In this document: positions 4,928 through 7,235 of the stretch, piece after piece
Numbering within the stretch: position 1 is the first letter of the stretch
Layout: every line of letters begins with the position of its first letter
NCBI GenBank assembly: GCA_013698195.1
Contig: JACCVK010000008.1
Location: 1 to 7,235, forward strand
Length of the DNA stretch: 7,235 nt
Direction: 5' to 3'
Source of the DNA: Actinomycetota bacterium
GTDB lineage: Bacteria > Actinomycetota > Thermoleophilia > Gaiellales > Gaiellaceae
Notes under the pieces: model-generated
Databases searched by the model: none
Seen by the model: the letters and a program-made list of their open reading frames with translations, nothing else
What the model was told of the DNA's origin: nothing
Translations under genes and position numbers: made by a program

Positions 4928-5445
4928 TCGAGCCCCGACACCCAGGTCGCCACGAGCGCGAGCAGCAGCGCCCACCAGGCGACGTCGTCGCTCCAAGCCC
5001 CGGCAGCGGCGTAGCCGGCGATCGCGGCCGCAAGCGCCTGCGCCCACGTCTTCAGGCGGCCGAGATCGCGGGCGCCGAGGACGACTCCTCGCTCGATCGC
5101 GGCGAGCCGGAGCCCGGAGATGAGGATCTCGCGCACGACGATGAGCGCGACCATCCAGGCAGGCGCGACTCCTTCGCCGATCAGCATCACGAGCGCAGCG
5201 AGAACGAGCACCTTGTCCGCAACCGGGTCGAGCAGCTTGCCGAGCGGCGAGCTCGTTCCCTGCCGGCGGGCGAGCCAGCCGTCGATCTGATCGGTCGCCA
5301 TCGCGACGACGAACAAGGTCGTCGCCCAGTACGCGTGATTCTCGAAGTCCCACGCGTAGAGGAGGACGACGGCGGGCACCGCGGCCACCCGCAGTACCGT
5401 GAGCTGATCCGCGAGCGCCACCGTTCGGGAGAATACGCGTCCCAT
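4882..5445 (-). CDS. pgsA: CDP-diacylglycerol--glycerol-3-phosphate 3-phosphatidyltransferase (PgsA type)
   Basis: An integral membrane enzyme of the CDP-alcohol phosphatidyltransferase family. PgsA makes phosphatidylglycerol phosphate from CDP-diacylglycerol and glycerol 3-phosphate, the committed step to phosphatidylglycerol and cardiolipin. The 187-residue protein carries the full signature D-x2-DG-x2-AR-x8-G-x3-D-x3-D: Asp52, Asp55-Gly56, Ala59-Arg60, Gly69, Asp73 and Asp77. It opens with the expected QLTVLRVAAVP (14-24), and hydrophobic segments lie near 18-32, 38-52, 78-92, 96-112, 134-150 and 156-170. The length is typical. The start was set at ATG 5445; the open frame extends to 5532, but that extension is antisense to the conserved accC start and looks noncoding. 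GTG at 5421 is an alternative. Its ATG shares CATG with the accC ATG. Phosphatidylinositol phosphate synthase is a related option, though the motif context favours PgsA. Confidence 0.9.
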   Translation of the reverse strand: MGRVFSRTVALADQLTVLRVAAVPAVVLLYAWDFENHAYWATTLFVVAMATDQIDGWLARRQGTSSPLGKLLDPVADKVLVLAALVMLIGEGVAPAWMVALIVVREILISGLRLAAIERGVVLGARDLGRLKTWAQALAAAIAGYAAAGAWSDDVAWWALLLALVATWVSGLDYARVAPRVLRGEGA

Positions 5446-7213
5446 GCTGCCGTTCTCGAAGGTGCTCGTGGCTAACCGGGGGGAGATCGCGATCCGCGTC
5501 TTCCGCACGCTCCGCGAGCTCGGAATCGGCACGGTCGCGGTCTACTCGGAGTCCGATCGCGACAAGCTGCACGTGGCCGTCGCAGACGAGGCGTACCTGC
5601 TCGGGCCGGGACCCGCGGCTGAGAGCTACCTGCGCGGGGATCGGGTCATCGACGCGGCGAAGCGCGCGGGCGCGCAGGCGATTCATCCCGGCTACGGCTT
5701 TCTGGCGGAGAACGCAGCGTTCGCCGGGGCGGTCGAAGAGGCGGGCCTGACGTGGATCGGCCCTCCTCCCGCTGCGATCGAGGCCATGGGCTCGAAGATC
5801 GCAGCACGCGAGCGGATGCGCGCGGCCGGCGTCCCGATCGTTCCGGGCGCGACCGAGGCGGCCGAGAGCGTGGCGGATGTCTTGGAGGTCGCAGCCGAGA
5901 TTGGGTTCCCGGTGGCCATCAAGGCTTCTTCCGGCGGCGGGGGAAAGGGGCTCAAGGTCGCCCATTCGCAGGAAGAGGTCGTGCGCGCGTTCGAGTCCGC
6001 TCGCCGCGAAGGCGAGGCCTACTTCGCCGACTCGGCTGTGTATGTCGAGCGCTACCTCGAAGACCCGCGACATGTGGAGGTCCAGGTGCTCGCGGATGCG
6101 CACGGCAACGTGATCCACCTGGGCGAACGGGACTGCACCATCCAGCGACGCCACCAGAAGCTCGTCGAGGAGACGCCGTCGCCCGCCGTCGACGCCGAGC
6201 TACGGGAGCGAATCGGTCGCATCGCAGTGGATGCAGCCGCCGCAGTCGGTTACCGCTCGGCGGGTACCGTCGAAGGTCTCCTCGCGGCGGACGGCTCGTA
6301 CTACTTCCTCGAGATGAACACGCGGATCCAGGTGGAGCACACGGTCACGGAGGCGGTCACGGGGCTCGATCTCGTGCGTGAGCAGATCCTCGTCGCGGCC
6401 GGTCTAGAGCTGGGCATTGCACAAGACGAGGTCATGCTTCGCGGGCACGCGATCGAGTGCCGGATCAACGCGGAGGACGCCGCGAAGGGGTTCCTGCCGA
6501 GCCCGGGCCGCATCGGGGCATACCGCGAACCGGGGGGGATCGGCGTCCGCGTGGACTCGGCGATCCGACCGGGCGACGAGGTCTCGGAGCTGTACGACCC
6601 GCTCGTCGCGAAGCTGATCGTCCACGACGTCGACCGCGAGCATGCGCGTCGCCGGATGCTGCGGGCTCTCGAGGAATACGTGATCGAAGGGCCGACGACG
6701 CTCGTCTCGTTCCATCGGGCTCTCCTCGAGTCTCCCTGCTTCATCCGCGGCGAGACGTGCGCCGGAATCGTCGAGTCGGAAGAGCTGGCCCGCCGCGCGC
6801 AAGAGCTGGACGCCACCCGCGCCGAGTCCGGCTACGTCGTCTCGGTGGACGGCTCGGGGTCGCAGAGCCGTGTGCTCGCAGTCGAGCTCGACGGCCGGCG
6901 TCACGAAGTGCGCATCCAGACGCCGGAGCCACCCTGGAACGAGGCGGCTCGGCGGCACCGAGCGCGCGCCAAGGAGCTTGCCGGAGCCGGCACCGACGCC
7001 GTCCTGAGCCCGATGCAGGGGACCGTTCTCGCGGTCGAGGTCGCCGAGGGCGCCGTCGTCGAGCTGGGCACCGTGATCTGCATCGTGGAGGCGATGAAGA
7101 TGGAGAACCCGATTCTTGCGCACGCGGGCGGCGTGGTCTCGGAGCTTGCAGTCGTCCCCGGCGAGCAGATCGCCAGCGGCCAGCCGATCTGCGTCATCCG
7201 GCCAGAGGTCTAG
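5444..7213 (+). CDS. accC: acyl-CoA carboxylase alpha subunit: biotin carboxylase fused to biotin carrier domain
   Basis: A cytoplasmic, ATP-dependent biotin carboxylase with its own carrier domain, 589 residues, as in actinobacterial acetyl/propionyl-CoA carboxylases (AccA3 type). It carboxylates biotin; a separate beta subunit then passes the carboxyl group to acyl-CoA for fatty-acid synthesis. The N-terminal domain begins FSKVLVANRGEIAIRVFR (4-21). The ATP-grasp loop is SSGGGGKGLKV (162-172). Residues aligning with the E. coli AccC active site are all present: Lys118, Lys160, His210, Glu277, Glu290, Asn292, Arg294, Glu298 and Arg340. The linker runs from about 450 to 515. The biotinyl domain (517-588) has VEAMKMEN with biotinylated Lys552. 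ATG 5444 fits the family N-terminus. GGGAGA (5427-5432) is 11 bases upstream, a weak and distant ribosome site lying within pgsA. A pyruvate or methylcrotonyl-CoA carboxylase subunit is less likely from length and layout. Confidence 0.93.
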   Translation: MLPFSKVLVANRGEIAIRVFRTLRELGIGTVAVYSESDRDKLHVAVADEAYLLGPGPAAESYLRGDRVIDAAKRAGAQAIHPGYGFLAENAAFAGAVEEAGLTWIGPPPAAIEAMGSKIAARERMRAAGVPIVPGATEAAESVADVLEVAAEIGFPVAIKASSGGGGKGLKVAHSQEEVVRAFESARREGEAYFADSAVYVERYLEDPRHVEVQVLADAHGNVIHLGERDCTIQRRHQKLVEETPSPAVDAELRERIGRIAVDAAAAVGYRSAGTVEGLLAADGSYYFLEMNTRIQVEHTVTEAVTGLDLVREQILVAAGLELGIAQDEVMLRGHAIECRINAEDAAKGFLPSPGRIGAYREPGGIGVRVDSAIRPGDEVSELYDPLVAKLIVHDVDREHARRRMLRALEEYVIEGPTTLVSFHRALLESPCFIRGETCAGIVESEELARRAQELDATRAESGYVVSVDGSGSQSRVLAVELDGRRHEVRIQTPEPPWNEAARRHRARAKELAGAGTDAVLSPMQGTVLAVEVAEGAVVELGTVICIVEAMKMENPILAHAGGVVSELAVVPGEQIASGQPICVIRPEV

Positions 7214-7235
7214 TTGTCCGAGCGCTGCGCCGAGG
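7214..7235 (+). CDS. possible start of the next gene (partial)
   Basis: TTG at 7214 follows the accC stop directly. AGAGG (7204-7208) lies five bases upstream, one of the better ribosome-site placements in the window. The seven visible codons read MSERCAE (with TTG read as Met) and stay open to the edge. A carboxyltransferase beta subunit would be a natural partner here, and a Cys near the N-terminus would fit a zinc-ribbon type, but seven residues prove nothing. Alternatively a convergent minus-strand gene ends at 7210-7212, sharing CTAG with the accC stop and ending in SAQRSDN. Confidence 0.3.

Noticed and set aside
5446..5532. 29-residue N-terminal extension of PgsA
   Set aside because: It is antisense to the highly conserved start of accC and is not hydrophobic or family-like.
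4367..6154. 595-residue minus-strand open frame
   Set aside because: It runs antisense through modC, the 70-residue gene and accC, and also overlaps pgsA in another frame. Its composition is Arg/Asp/Gly-rich noise typical of antisense frames in high-GC DNA, with no domain motifs.
1..7235. defence system, mobile element or CRISPR
   Set aside because: No transposase, integrase, nuclease, direct-repeat array or terminal repeats were seen. All recognised genes are metabolic, transport or regulatory.

Overview
The window is high-GC, very tightly packed bacterial DNA holding eight well-supported or plausible genes and almost no intergenic space. Several traits point to an actinobacterium: the biotin carboxylase is fused to its biotin carrier domain, GTG starts are frequent, Shine-Dalgarno sites are mostly poor, and some starts look leaderless (a TANNNT -10 box six bases before the start codon). 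A deep-branching class such as Thermoleophilia is possible, but that is a guess from general character and not from a search.

Layout. Positions 41-1755 (minus strand) hold a two-gene unit: a GNAT-family acetyltransferase (889-1755), then a TPR-repeat protein (41-892), joined by a GTGA start/stop overlap. A 25-base divergent intergenic region (1756-1780) separates them from a plus-strand molybdate uptake operon: a HTH-TOBE regulator (1781-2158), modA binding protein (2155-2910), modB permease (2907-3734) and modC ATPase (3677-4705). Junctions in this operon overlap by 4, 4 and 58 bases, so the four proteins are probably made from one message with translational coupling. The regulator and the ModC tail both carry TOBE (Mop-type) domains, which in these families bind molybdate or tungstate. 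This suggests the operon senses the oxyanion it imports.

Downstream, a 70-residue plus-strand gene (4715-4927) begins nine bases after modC and runs 46 bases into the 3' end of a convergent minus-strand pgsA-type CDP-alcohol phosphatidyltransferase (4882-5445). pgsA and the next plus-strand gene, an acyl-CoA carboxylase alpha subunit (5444-7213), are divergent, and their two ATG codons share the palindrome CATG (5443-5446). The last 22 bases may begin another plus-strand gene. Both pgsA and accC serve membrane lipid synthesis.

No mobile element, CRISPR array, tRNA or rRNA is visible. Nothing here is clearly a new biological system. The points most worth checking are the crowded divergent promoter and operator at the head of the mod operon, the odd acetyltransferase start, the overlapping start codons of pgsA and accC, and the possible relation of the 70-residue protein to the small epsilon subunits of actinobacterial acyl-CoA carboxylases.
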